Source of the DNA: Nostoc sp. LPT
GTDB lineage: Bacteria > Cyanobacteriota > Cyanobacteriia > Cyanobacteriales > Nostocaceae
Direction: 5' to 3'
NCBI RefSeq assembly: GCF_017115165.1
Contig: NZ_JABXKF010000044.1
Location: 1-64,000, forward strand
Length of the DNA: 64,000 bases
Every line of letters starts with the position of its first letter. The first letter of the stretch is position 1. The position numbers were made by a program, and so were the translations under genes. Below, piece after piece: positions 56,571-64,000 of this stretch. A model generated the notes under the pieces. It had not been told where the DNA came from. It ran no database searches and was given only the letters and a program-made list of their open reading frames with translations.

Positions 56571-56602
56571 AATGGGCGATCGCGTTTACGCGATCGCCCA
56601 TT
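56571..56602 (+). terminator. Perfect 14-bp hairpin downstream of the low-temperature protein gene
   Basis: AATGGGCGATCGCG and CGCGATCGCCCATT pair perfectly around TTTA, with a HIP1 site in each arm. It lies 33 bp after the stop codon. The T-run is weak (TTACTACTTATTATATT), so termination or mRNA stabilisation are both possible. Confidence 0.65.
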
Positions 56603-56829
56603 ACTACTTATTATATTAATATTTCTATCTATTTTTTTAGCTGATAAAAAACAAGAAATGTAGCTAATTGCTAAATTCTCTATCGACTGAATGGTACTAC
56701 CTATTAAGGCATAGGTATAACTATGTAATGTAATAATTAATCTAAACTTATAATATTTCCTTTGGTTGATGTGGATTCTGTGGAAAATTTGGCAAATTAA
56801 TAGATAACTTTGCTTAGGGATGGAAAACA

Positions 56830-57369
56830 ATGCGTGCGATAAACATTGGTTTGACGGACGAACAGCGTCAAGGTGTAATTAATCTGTTAAATCAAGATTT
56901 GGCAGATGCCTATTTACTGCTGGTGAAAACCAAAAAGTACCACTGGGATGTCGTTGGCCCTCAGTTCCGCTCTTTGCACCAGCTTTGGGAAGAACACTAC
57001 CAAAAGCTGACTCTAAATATTGATGCTTTGGCAGAGCGGGTTCGTGCTTTGGGTGGTTATCCAGTTGGCTCATTGGAGGGATTTCTCAAGCTTGCTACCC
57101 TCAAGGAACATGCTGGTAGTGTGCCCACAGCAACAGGGATGGTAGCTAATTTAGTGGACGATCACGAGCAGGTTATTCGTAATTTGAGAGACCATCTGGA
57201 TCAGTCTGGTGAAAAGTTCCACGATCAAGGAACTGCTGACTTTTTAACTGGACTGTTGGAACAGCATGAAGAGATAGCTTGGATGCTGCGTTCATTTATT
57301 GAAGGCGAGGCACTAGATGCAGATGGTAGACAGCCAGCAGAAGGGGCTAAGACTCCCGTAGGTGTATAG
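56830..57369 (+). CDS. dps: Dps family DNA-protection ferritin
   Basis: 179 residues forming a Dps four-helix subunit that assembles into a dodecamer and oxidises Fe(II). Ferroxidase-site residues are visible in VKTKKYHWDVVGPQFRSLHQ and LWEEHYQKLTLNIDALAERV. DFLTGLLEQHEEIAWMLRSF is the last helix. It belongs to the DpsA-like cyanobacterial group. The C-terminal tail is Gly/Pro-rich. A stress context is consistent with the neighbouring genes. Confidence 0.93.
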   Translation: MRAINIGLTDEQRQGVINLLNQDLADAYLLLVKTKKYHWDVVGPQFRSLHQLWEEHYQKLTLNIDALAERVRALGGYPVGSLEGFLKLATLKEHAGSVPTATGMVANLVDDHEQVIRNLRDHLDQSGEKFHDQGTADFLTGLLEQHEEIAWMLRSFIEGEALDADGRQPAEGAKTPVGV

Positions 57370-57498
57370 CTCATACTCATAACATCTGAGTCAAGGATAG
57401 CTGAGGGAGGATTAATTCTTCCCTCAATTGATGTGAAAGAATTAATCTGCCTGCATCCAATACAGTTCAGTTAAGCCTAGAACTCAACTTCTACGTAG

Positions 57499-57594
57499 TA
57501 GCACGTCATCCTTAAAACGTTGGGTTCACAAAACCTAGAAAGTCCAAAACTATTCTATGATTACTCAACCCAATATTTTAAGCTTGCCGCGCTA
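57499..57594 (-). repeat. 96-bp element, family G (copy 3, reversed)
   Basis: Reverse complement of the copies at 52062 and 52231: starts TAGCACGTCATCC and ends CTTGCCGCGCTA. Confidence 0.85.
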
Positions 57595-57706
57595 GTAGGT
57601 TGGGTTGAGGAACAAAACCCAACACTTCCGTGAACTTTGTTGGGTTTTACTTTGTACCCTTGCAAGAAAGCAAGCTACTACCCAACCTACAATTTTCTTA
57701 ACTGAA
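57595..57706. repeat. GTAGGTTGGGTT-family foldback
   Basis: GTAGGTTGGGTTGAGGAACA at the left and CTACCCAACCTAC at the right form inverted ends around about 110 bp, adjoining the family G copy as at 52158. Confidence 0.65.
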
Positions 57707-57777
57707 CCCTATTGTGCCTGTATAAAATGGATTGGTCATCTTCATTGCAAAAAGAACGTAATACAAGGAGTTTTTAA

Positions 57778-58542
57778 GTGCCAGAAGTATAAGTGCCAGA
57801 AGTATATAAAGCAGAACGTACTATTTCTGCTGTATTCAAAGAGCAGAAGCAAATTGATCATGTAATTCGACGTTTATTAGACAGGGGTGTGCCTAGAGAT
57901 CGTATTTCGGTGCATGGGCAGAAATTTCCAGTCGGAAACCAGAATCGCTGGCTTTATTAGTAAAAAAGATGTGATTTTCGGAGGTTTGAGAACAGGAGCA
58001 GTTTTTGGTTCCTTTCTCAGTTTGCTTACGGGTGTAGGCGTATTGTTTATTCCCTTTGTCGGCCCAATCCTAGCAGCAGGGCCTATTGGTGCAGTGCTGT
58101 TGGGAGCTGCGGAGCGATCGCAGGTAGTGCAGGTGCCGGTCTAGTATCGGTTCTTACTACTTTGGGAATGCCAGAAGATAAAGCGGCTATCAACCAAACT
58201 CGCTTAGAAGCTGGCGAATTTTTCGTGATGGCAGAAGTTCCGGGCGATCGCATCGGCGAGTTCCAATTGCTGCTCAAAAATGCTGGTGGTGAAGAAATTC
58301 ACACGATTGAGAAAATGGCTCGTTCTTGTTCTAGACAGTGCAACAGTCCAACAGACTTGTCTTTTGAAGTTCGCGCTCATCTTTCTGATGAAGCCCAGAG
58401 TACATTCGTTGAGCCCTATAATGCTGTATTCAAAGAAAAAAGTGACGAGATCGCAGCCGAACAAGCTGCTTGGGAGACTATTCACCAGCAATATGATCAA
58501 GATGAAAATGGTGTCTGGTCTAAAGCTAAGGTCAAAGCGTGA
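57778..58542 (+). pseudogene. YflT-type stress protein fused to a ChaB-like domain, three lesions
   Basis: AAGGAG stands 7 nt before a GTG at 57778, but the reading is V-P-E-V-stop because the 15 bp GTGCCAGAAGTATAA are tandemly duplicated. From the second GTG (57793) the frame reads VYKAERTISAVFKEQKQI. It shifts near 57913, where one extra C separates GTG and ATG, and continues [19 protein letters not shown] with the Gly-rich hairpin. It shifts again near 58110 and continues [20 protein letters not shown]. The end, [20 protein letters not shown] to [10 protein letters not shown], is ChaB-like. All pieces are collinear. It is related to the intact gene at 6979. Confidence 0.8.
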
Positions 58543-59054
58543 AGAAGGCAGGGGGGAGCAGGGATACAATTTGGTAGTGGCTTCTCCACCAGACGCACAA
58601 GAGACAGATCCCCACCATATTGCAATCCAAATGTGGCAGAGATATTGGTGTTCTTAACTTAAACCCTTGCTGAGGACAGTATTCTTCCTGTAAGAACTGT
58701 CTTCTGCCTTTGTTGTTAAACTACTCTGCAAAACTAGATATCAGGGATTTATAATAAATAAATTATCCAATATTGTGGGGTGGGATGGGCTTTTTGGTCT
58801 ATCCCACAAAAAGTAAGTATATTGGCAATAATATTGAATCTGGGAATATTTGTACATATTTATACGCATTTAGACAGACATCGAACTTAGATAGAAATTG
58901 CCTAGCTCTGGACCTAGTTTGCATAACTTTGGGTACATTACCGCAAATGCGCTGATACTTTAATTTACCCTCTTCATAAATTCCGCAAAAACACCGTTAC
59001 GCTATTTGTGCTTGTGATCAAAACTTAGAGCATCCAGTTTATTAGGGCGGATTT
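58543..59054. other. Intergenic region
   Basis: Short repeats (GGCAGGGGGGAGCAGGG) near 58545 and a foldback GTGGGAT / ATCCCAC at about 58779-58808. No supported gene. The promoter of the small gene pair is expected at the right end. Confidence 0.4.
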
Positions 59055-59288
59055 ATGACCAACCCTGTAAAGACGGTTATCCAAGTCAATTTGGAGATGG
59101 CTCTAGAAGTAGCTCAAGAATTGGAGCAAGCTCCATACACTCAACTCGGTGCTTATTGTTTGGAAATTTTACGGGAAATCGGATGTCCTGGTACTGAACT
59201 CCCTGTTAACTTACAAACTCGCGATCAGCAGCTAAACTTCATTACAGGCTTTGCATCTTATGCTTTTGGGGAGGTACAAAGTGTATAA
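59055..59288 (+). CDS. Small hypothetical protein, first of an overlapping pair
   Basis: 77 residues, helical and acidic (VNLEMALEVAQELEQAPYTQ, YCLEILREIGCPG), no membrane segment. I do not recognise it. AGGGCGG precedes the ATG. Its last 8 bases overlap the GTG start of the next gene, whose ribosome site (GGGGAGG) lies inside this gene, so translation is coupled. Confidence 0.65.
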   Translation: MTNPVKTVIQVNLEMALEVAQELEQAPYTQLGAYCLEILREIGCPGTELPVNLQTRDQQLNFITGFASYAFGEVQSV

Positions 59289-59562
59289 AGCATTAATTGA
59301 TGATATATTTTCTGATTCAGAAGGGGCAGAAGAAACTACTTTTCCTGCCACAGATGAAGATTTATTAATCTTAACAGAAAAATTTTTAGGGTTTGAAATT
59401 CCCTCAAAGGTTTTCTTGCAAGCTATCGCTATTGCTGATTACGACGGTGCAGCTGCTTTTCGCTACGTTGATAATTATTTAACTAATCTCAAAAATAAGA
59501 AGAAACGTAAGCAGAAGAAATTACTTGTGTTAGGTTGTTCGACTAGATTTTACAATAATTGA
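59281..59562 (+). CDS. Small hypothetical protein, second of an overlapping pair
   Basis: 93 residues from a GTG start chosen because GGGGAGG stands 7 nt before it. The chain is acidic at the N-terminus (LIDDIFSDSEGAEETTFPAT) and helical in the middle (FLQAIAIADYDGAAAFRYVD). It has a Lys-rich segment (LKNKKKRKQKK) near the end that could contact nucleic acid or membrane. Unrecognised. It probably works with the upstream partner. Confidence 0.6.
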   Translation: MYKALIDDIFSDSEGAEETTFPATDEDLLILTEKFLGFEIPSKVFLQAIAIADYDGAAAFRYVDNYLTNLKNKKKRKQKKLLVLGCSTRFYNN

Positions 59563-59628
59563 TGTGCTTATTCACCAGCTAACTAAAAACCAATACGATT
59601 TAGATAAGATAATTTGCACAACTTACTA

Positions 59629-59655
59629 TAGAGACGTTGCATTGCAACGTCTCTA
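59629..59655. repeat. 27-nt dispersed palindrome
   Basis: TAGAGACGTTGCA and TGCAACGTCTCTA pair perfectly around one base, a repeat type common in Nostocales. It lies between two convergent genes and may stop transcription. Confidence 0.7.
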
Positions 59656-59714
59656 CACATATTTGTCCCACAGAGACAAGAAAGTTTTATGTATGTGCTA
59701 ATGACTAATTAGTA

Positions 59715-60932
59715 TTACTCTCTGCCAAAACAAACTTGTTCATAGCTTTTACCAGCAATATCCCAAGTGAATTGTGTTTCTACCAGTTGTCTGCCGTTGT
59801 GAGACAATTCTGAACGCAGATGTGGACGATCGAATAGTTGACTAATAGCAGTGACGTACTCTGCCGGTTTATTGGCTCGTAATGCCCGTAATGGATGACT
59901 AGCAGCATCTACAGCTAATCCCTCTAAGCCACGATCGCTCGCTACTACAGGTATACCAGCTGCCATTGCTTCTAAAGTTTTATTTTTAATACCAAACCCA
60001 GTCCGCATCGGTACAACGCAGATGGTGGCTTGATGTAAATATTCTGCCATCGAAGGTACACGCCCAAGCACATTAATTCCTGGTTTTTTATTAAGTGCTA
60101 AAACTTCTGCTACGGGATGAGAACCGACAATATCAAAAGTTGTATCGGGATACAATTTTTGAATTTCTGGCAAAATTTCGTTGCTGAAAAAGCAGACAGC
60201 ATCAATATTTGCTAAATTATCCATTGCACCGATGAAAATTAGGCGGTGTCCACCTGGATCGGTGGTACGGTTGGGGAAAGAAACTAAATCTACGCCATTG
60301 GGAATAACTGTAATTTCACTATTGGGGTTAAATTCTTGTAGTTGAATTTTATCTTCTTCTGTTGTGGCGACAATTGCCGAAAATTTAGAACAATAGTTTT
60401 GCTCATAACGCCGCAAAAGTGGCAGATTGATTTTATCTCTGAGTGAATTTTCGGAAATGCCTGTTGCTAATTGGTTGCGACAGGTAGCATCAACAGAACT
60501 ATGAACATTAACGATGGTTTTTAGCTGTTTCTGAAAATGTGGCTGCACATAAATTTCATTGACGCTATGTTCGCAAGTAATTACATCACATTTTCCCGCT
60601 TCCACCCAGTTATTAACCCATGTTTGCATCTCAACTGAGTAGCGGTTAAGTACGCTTGGTGGTGTTCCCTGCTGCAAAAATCTCCCAAATCGCTGTATTT
60701 TCTGCAATATTCCGGTGGTTCGAGAATCTGGCGGACGTTCAAAAATGGCTAGATGATCCACACAATCGCGTAATCCTGCTACTTCTGCGTCTGTAACATC
60801 GCCCTCGCGTTGAGTCGCCAGAGTAACAGTATGGCGTTGACTTAGGTATTTAAGTAAATTAAATGTCCTGACTTGGGTTCCCCCGCGCGTTGGTGGGTAG
60901 GGAAAGGTGGAAGATAGCATTAAAATGTTCAT
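59715..60932 (-). CDS. Glycosyltransferase family 4 protein
   Basis: 405 residues of the GT-B fold. The N-terminal acceptor domain has LMLSSTFPYPPTRGGTQVRT. The C-terminal nucleotide-sugar domain has TVIPNGVDLVSFPN, LIFIGAMDNLANIDAVCFFS and the Glu-x7-Glu region MRTGFGIKNKTLEAMAAGIP. It probably adds a sugar in exopolysaccharide or envelope glycan synthesis; donor and acceptor are unknown. It stands alone on the minus strand. Confidence 0.9.
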   Translation of the reverse strand: MNILMLSSTFPYPPTRGGTQVRTFNLLKYLSQRHTVTLATQREGDVTDAEVAGLRDCVDHLAIFERPPDSRTTGILQKIQRFGRFLQQGTPPSVLNRYSVEMQTWVNNWVEAGKCDVITCEHSVNEIYVQPHFQKQLKTIVNVHSSVDATCRNQLATGISENSLRDKINLPLLRRYEQNYCSKFSAIVATTEEDKIQLQEFNPNSEITVIPNGVDLVSFPNRTTDPGGHRLIFIGAMDNLANIDAVCFFSNEILPEIQKLYPDTTFDIVGSHPVAEVLALNKKPGINVLGRVPSMAEYLHQATICVVPMRTGFGIKNKTLEAMAAGIPVVASDRGLEGLAVDAASHPLRALRANKPAEYVTAISQLFDRPHLRSELSHNGRQLVETQFTWDIAGKSYEQVCFGRE

Positions 60933-60997
60933 ACAAGTAATGAATCAAATGTGATATATACACCATGCCCTCATTGGAGGCTGTATGTCACGTCCAA

Positions 60998-61035
60998 AAA
61001 CACCAGGAGGAAACGCGCGTTTCCTCCTGGTGTTT
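60998..61035 (-). terminator. 38-nt perfect palindrome, terminator of the HbpS-like gene
   Basis: AAACACCAGGAGGAAACGCG and its mirror give an 18-19-bp stem without a loop beyond the central bases. On the minus strand it is followed by TTTTTGG and lies about 105 bp after the stop of the 61141 gene. Confidence 0.7.
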
Positions 61036-61140
61036 GGTAGATGACTACAATAGTTCGGTGTGGTTACGATTTTTGGGTGGACTTGCTAATCTCACTGCTA
61101 AATGGGCGCTGCTTCTATTATTAAAGATGTCTAAATGGTA

Positions 61141-61554
61141 TTAGAAAGCTGCGACAGTTGCCTCAGCTACAGCTTGATCCTGTTCACCGCTACCACCACT
61201 TACTCCGACTGCACCAACTATCTGCTCATCGCGTTGAAGTGGTATACCCCCAGCAAAGATCATGATTCGTCCTCCATTTGAGGCGTGAATACCATAAAAT
61301 TGTTTTCCTGGTTGAGCATCCTCAGCAAGGGATTTGGTAGAGAGATCAAACGCACGAGCAGTAAATGCTTTGTTAATTGAGATATCGATACTTCCGATCC
61401 ACGCACCATCCATACGAATATGAGCAACAAGATTCCCGCCAGCATCAACAACCGCAAGATTCATTGGTTGTCCGATTGCACGAGCCTTCGCTTCTCCAGC
61501 CGCTAGTATTCGTCGTGCGTCATCCAAGGATACAGAATGTTTGTCAGAAGTCAT
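61141..61554 (-). CDS. GlcG/HbpS family heme-binding-type protein
   Basis: 137 residues of the GlcG/HbpS (DUF336) fold: SLDDARRILAAGEAKARAIG, NLAVVDAGGNLVAHIRMDGA, INKAFTARAF and GGIPLQRDEQIVGAVGVSGG. Characterised relatives bind heme or cobalamin-like ligands, others are of unknown role near glycolate or diol genes. No signal peptide. A strong palindromic terminator follows. Confidence 0.88.
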   Translation of the reverse strand: MTSDKHSVSLDDARRILAAGEAKARAIGQPMNLAVVDAGGNLVAHIRMDGAWIGSIDISINKAFTARAFDLSTKSLAEDAQPGKQFYGIHASNGGRIMIFAGGIPLQRDEQIVGAVGVSGGSGEQDQAVAEATVAAF

Positions 61555-61846
61555 GGTAATTCTTTCAATCGTAGAAATGTGTGCGTTGAGGGCGTGTCAT
61601 CAATAAAGGATATCACGAGCATAAATTCTCGGTGTACCCCTTTAAGACCGGGAAGACTTCAAGCGCTGGTTATGTCGTTTCACATTAAGATTGACAAATA
61701 AAGCTAGCGGGGGGCAGGGAGCAGGGAGCAGGGGGCAGGGGGAAAGAATTAGATGATTAATCATTTGATATCAGGCATTTCGTGAAATGGTATTAGACGG
61801 GATTTTAGCTCACGATCAATTGCATTCAACTGATAATCACTACAGA
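61555..61846. other. Intergenic region with heptamer repeats
   Basis: At about 61707-61742 GGGAGCA/GGGGGCA units are repeated four to five times. No gene. Confidence 0.5.
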
Positions 61847-62479
61847 TCAAAGCATAATCAAACCCAGTCGCACACCCACAGCAACAGCCTCGGTGCGACT
61901 GGAGACATTGAGCTTTTGAAAAATGGATGAGAGATGAAATTTGACTGTATGCTCAGAAATATGTAATTGTTTAGCGATCGCCTTATTCCCCAACCCAGAA
62001 CCAAGCATACCTAAAACCTCTATCTCCCGTGGTGTCAAGGTTTGTACAGGATTCGCCACCACTTTTTCGCGGATAGACAGTAATTCTGCAGCATCCGGGT
62101 GCAGCGCCAGCAAACCAAAAGCGATCGCCTCCACAGCCGCGACAATTTCTGACTCTGTGCTAGTACTGGGCAATATTCCCCGGATACCAGAACGTAACGC
62201 CGTCTCTAAGTCGATACTGTCGAGTTCTTCAACAATGACGATTATTCCTAATCGATATTGCTGTTCTTGAATAATCAGCAATTTTTCCCACACCGCTTGT
62301 TGAAAATTACCGCTCAAATCTACCAGCACCACATCTGGCTGTAATTGCCCAACTTCACTTGCCAATACATCCAAATCGGATGCACTCCCCACAACTGTCA
62401 GTCGAGGATTGGTAGTTACCACAGTTGATAACCCTGCCCGCACCACAGGGGAAGTAGCAACTACCATCACTCGGATCAT
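61847..62479 (-). CDS. LuxR/NarL-type response regulator with degenerate receiver
   Basis: 210 residues. The C-terminal LuxR-type HTH is intact (LTPREIEVLGMLGSGLGNKA, HISEHTVKFHLSSIFQKLNV). The receiver keeps the phospho-acceptor position (DVVLVDLSGN). It lacks the acidic pair at its start (VMVVATSPVVRAG) and the conserved Lys (GILPSTSTESE), so ordinary phosphorylation is doubtful. Its ATG overlaps the stop of the protease gene (ATGA), indicating translational coupling. Confidence 0.88.
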   Translation of the reverse strand: MIRVMVVATSPVVRAGLSTVVTTNPRLTVVGSASDLDVLASEVGQLQPDVVLVDLSGNFQQAVWEKLLIIQEQQYRLGIIVIVEELDSIDLETALRSGIRGILPSTSTESEIVAAVEAIAFGLLALHPDAAELLSIREKVVANPVQTLTPREIEVLGMLGSGLGNKAIAKQLHISEHTVKFHLSSIFQKLNVSSRTEAVAVGVRLGLIML

Positions 62480-63312
62480 GTCGCCTCCACCGCAGTTGTC
62501 TCGGACTGCACAGCAACATAAATCACGAATTGCTGTCTACCGCGTAGGATTTGTAGCGGCACAGATCCTTTACTGTCATGGAGATATTTGGTTAAATCAT
62601 TCATGGTAGTGAATAATCGCCCCGAAACTCCAATTAAAACATCGCCGATTTGCACACCAGCAGTTTCCGCCGCACTGCCAGGTAGAATTGACAGCACCAA
62701 TAAACCTAAGCTACGCCTACCTAAAAGTACAGGTTGCAGTGTAACTCCCAGTTGCGGACGACTATTTACCTGTAAAAAACGCTCAACGGTGTTGCTAGGA
62801 ACTGCCACAGCCAAACCATTAACAATCATCGTGTTAATTCCCACGACAAGGCCTTGACAATCGGCAAGTGGCCCTCCAGAATTACCAGGATACAGGCGCA
62901 AATCGGCCATAACTGCTCGTGAATTATTTGCATAGATAATTCCAGTTGTCACAGCGCCACTTTCAGCAAAGGGATTACCCACCGCCAAGACTAATTCACC
63001 CACTCGTAGTGCCTCAGAATTGCCAATAGTTGCAGCAGTTAAATCAGTAGCAACAATTTTCAGGGCTGCTAAATCCTGCTGTGGATCGAATCGAGTACGC
63101 ACCGCATCAAATACCCTGCCGTCTGCCAATTCCACAGTTGCGCGGTTGCTGGTTGCCACATGGGCATTAGTGATAATTAGTCCGTCAGGTTGCCAAATGA
63201 CACCAGAACCGACTCCTAGAGAGCCGCTTTTCACTTTCACAGTGCGTAGGCGTAGTTTAGCAGCTACCTCTGTCAATTCAGCAGCGATGTTAGTTAATGT
63301 TGTGTTTGCCAT
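62476..63312 (-). CDS. HtrA/trypsin-like serine protease with PDZ domain
   Basis: 278 residues. The catalytic triad is visible: His in IITNAHVATSN, Asp in DPQQDLAALKI, Ser in YPGNSGGPLAD. A C-terminal PDZ domain follows (LGLLVLSILPGSAAETAGVQ, IGDVLIGVSGR). There is no signal peptide, unusual for DegP/HtrA, so a cytosolic location is likely. The start is the ATG giving MANTTLTNIA. It overlaps the response regulator by 4 bp, and a second HtrA-like gene precedes it. Confidence 0.9.
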   Translation of the reverse strand: MANTTLTNIAAELTEVAAKLRLRTVKVKSGSLGVGSGVIWQPDGLIITNAHVATSNRATVELADGRVFDAVRTRFDPQQDLAALKIVATDLTAATIGNSEALRVGELVLAVGNPFAESGAVTTGIIYANNSRAVMADLRLYPGNSGGPLADCQGLVVGINTMIVNGLAVAVPSNTVERFLQVNSRPQLGVTLQPVLLGRRSLGLLVLSILPGSAAETAGVQIGDVLIGVSGRLFTTMNDLTKYLHDSKGSVPLQILRGRQQFVIYVAVQSETTAVEAT

Positions 63313-63354
63313 GTTATACAATTTTTAAGCATGTCAAAGTAGAATCAGTGAGCG

Positions 63355-63585
63355 TTCCGAGTTCAAAGCTTGAACGTTCGAGCAAAAAGGTGCAACTTCC
63401 GAGTTCAGAAGCTCAACGTTCGAGTAAAAAGGTGCAACTTCCGAGTTCAGAAGCTCAACGTTCGAGCAAAAAGGTGCAACTTCCGAGTTCAGAAGCTCAA
63501 CGTTCGAGTAAAAAGGTGCAACTTCCGAGTTCAGAAGCTCAACGTTCGAGCAAAAAGGTGCAACTTCCGAGTTCAGAAGCTCGAG
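63355..63585. repeat. Tandem array: 42-bp repeats built from two 21-bp halves
   Basis: Five full 42-bp units and half of a sixth. Each unit consists of TTCCGAGTTCAGAAGCTCAA(C) and GTTCGAGTAAAAAGGTGCAA(C), 21-mers that agree at about 13 positions. Units alternate GAGC/GAGT at one base, hinting at 84-bp amplification steps. It lies in the spacer between two protease genes. The plus-strand frame reads SSKKVQLPSSEAQR repeats and is not credible as a gene. Confidence 0.9.
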
Positions 63586-63642
63586 TGAATAGAAAATTTA
63601 GATAAATTTGACAAAGCTAGTTAAACCGATCGCAAATTGGCA

Positions 63643-64000
63643 TTATTCCTCCTTAGTAGGTCTTTCGCCAATTGCGATCGCTAACTCAACTAACACTCCA
63701 CCCCGGACAACTTGCACGTTGACAGGTTTACCAATGCGATCGCTACTATTAAGCAGCGCCAACACATCACCTGTATCGCCCACAGTTACGCCATCAAACG
63801 TTACCAAAACATCGCCAAGCAGTACACCTGCATTATCAGCAGGCCCCGAAGGCTCGACATTAACGACAATTACCCCAGTTGCAGAACTTAAATTCAGAGA
63901 TGTTTTCAGGTTCTTTGGTAAGCGTACAGGTTGCATTCCCACACCCAAGTAGCCTTTTGAAATACGTCCTTTTGCTACTAATTGGTCAACCACGCGATCG
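63643..64000 (-). CDS. HtrA-like serine protease, C-terminal part (runs off the window)
   Basis: About 118 residues visible. DRVVDQLVAKGRISKGYLGV, then a PDZ domain (ATGVIVVNVEPSGPADNAGV, LLGDVLVTFDGVTV) typical of the C-terminal third of trypsin/HtrA proteases. The reading frame is open to the window edge, so the catalytic domain lies beyond. It is the first of a three-gene operon with the 62476 protease and the response regulator. Confidence 0.85.
   Translation of the reverse strand, partial: DRVVDQLVAKGRISKGYLGVGMQPVRLPKNLKTSLNLSSATGVIVVNVEPSGPADNAGVLLGDVLVTFDGVTVGDTGDVLALLNSSDRIGKPVNVQVVRGGVLVELAIAIGERPTKEE

Noticed and set aside
63355..63585. CRISPR array
   Set aside because: Both halves of the 42-bp unit are conserved, so there are no spacers.
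63297..63605. Plus-strand frame SSKKVQLPSSEAQR repeats
   Set aside because: It is a translation of the tandem array in the spacer of a minus-strand operon, with no start context.

Overview
The window reads as chromosome of a filamentous, heterocyst-type cyanobacterium (Nostoc/Anabaena-like). The evidence is the very frequent HIP1 octamer GCGATCGC, heptanucleotide-type short repeats between genes, many small inverted-repeat elements, and cyanobacterial families (ClpC, DUF3288, an orange-carotenoid-protein N-domain protein, PEP-CTERM, DUF928 remnant, Uma2). No rRNA, tRNA or CRISPR array was recognised. The first and last genes are cut or damaged: a frameshifted ClC channel at the left, and an HtrA-like protease running off the right edge.

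Layout. 0-5 kb: broken ClC channel, clpC, DUF3288 protein. 5-16 kb: zinc metallopeptidase, YflT-type stress protein, an MCE/ABC pair for lipid transport at the envelope, threonine aldolase, and a large P-loop ATPase with a C-terminal helix-turn-helix. 16-19 kb: two adjacent exported ferritin-like proteins and a PEP-CTERM protein. 19-25 kb: nuclease flanked by remnants of a sensor kinase, RecJ, type II NADH dehydrogenase. 25-33 kb: a LysR gene divergent from a more G+C-rich run of plus-strand genes (two SnoaL-like proteins plus a truncated third, a predicted beta-helix protein, two exported alpha/beta hydrolases, an aldehyde dehydrogenase). It looks like an acquired catabolic cassette. 33-37.4 kb: a minus-strand cluster of CDO-like cupin, class II aldolase, SsuA-like lipoprotein, nitroreductase and SDR, suggestive of organosulfur use. 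37-45 kb: IscB remnant, RluA-type synthase, two unrecognised proteins, and nadR-pnuC for nicotinamide riboside salvage. 45-52 kb: fdhD, serine hydrolase, Uma2 protein, helical carotenoid protein, and a formate-dehydrogenase-like molybdoenzyme. 52-64 kb: small hypotheticals, TerB-like and GCS2-like proteins, a low-temperature-induced-type protein, Dps, a broken stress-protein/ChaB fusion, glycosyltransferase, HbpS-like protein, and a two-protease plus response-regulator operon.

Two themes stand out. First, repeats: at least seven families of small inverted-repeat elements (one element carries two others nested inside it), a 96-bp element in three copies, and three separate tandem arrays that all reduce to a 21-bp period. 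Repeats are also fixed in frame inside coding genes (recJ, rluA-like, the P-loop ATPase, the MCE protein). Second, gene decay: ClC, the stress/ChaB fusion, a DUF928 gene, pnuC, an iscB, a SnoaL copy, an fdhF copy and a hybrid kinase are all damaged or reduced to fragments. Some of the single-base frameshifts could be sequencing errors; the truncations and duplications could not.
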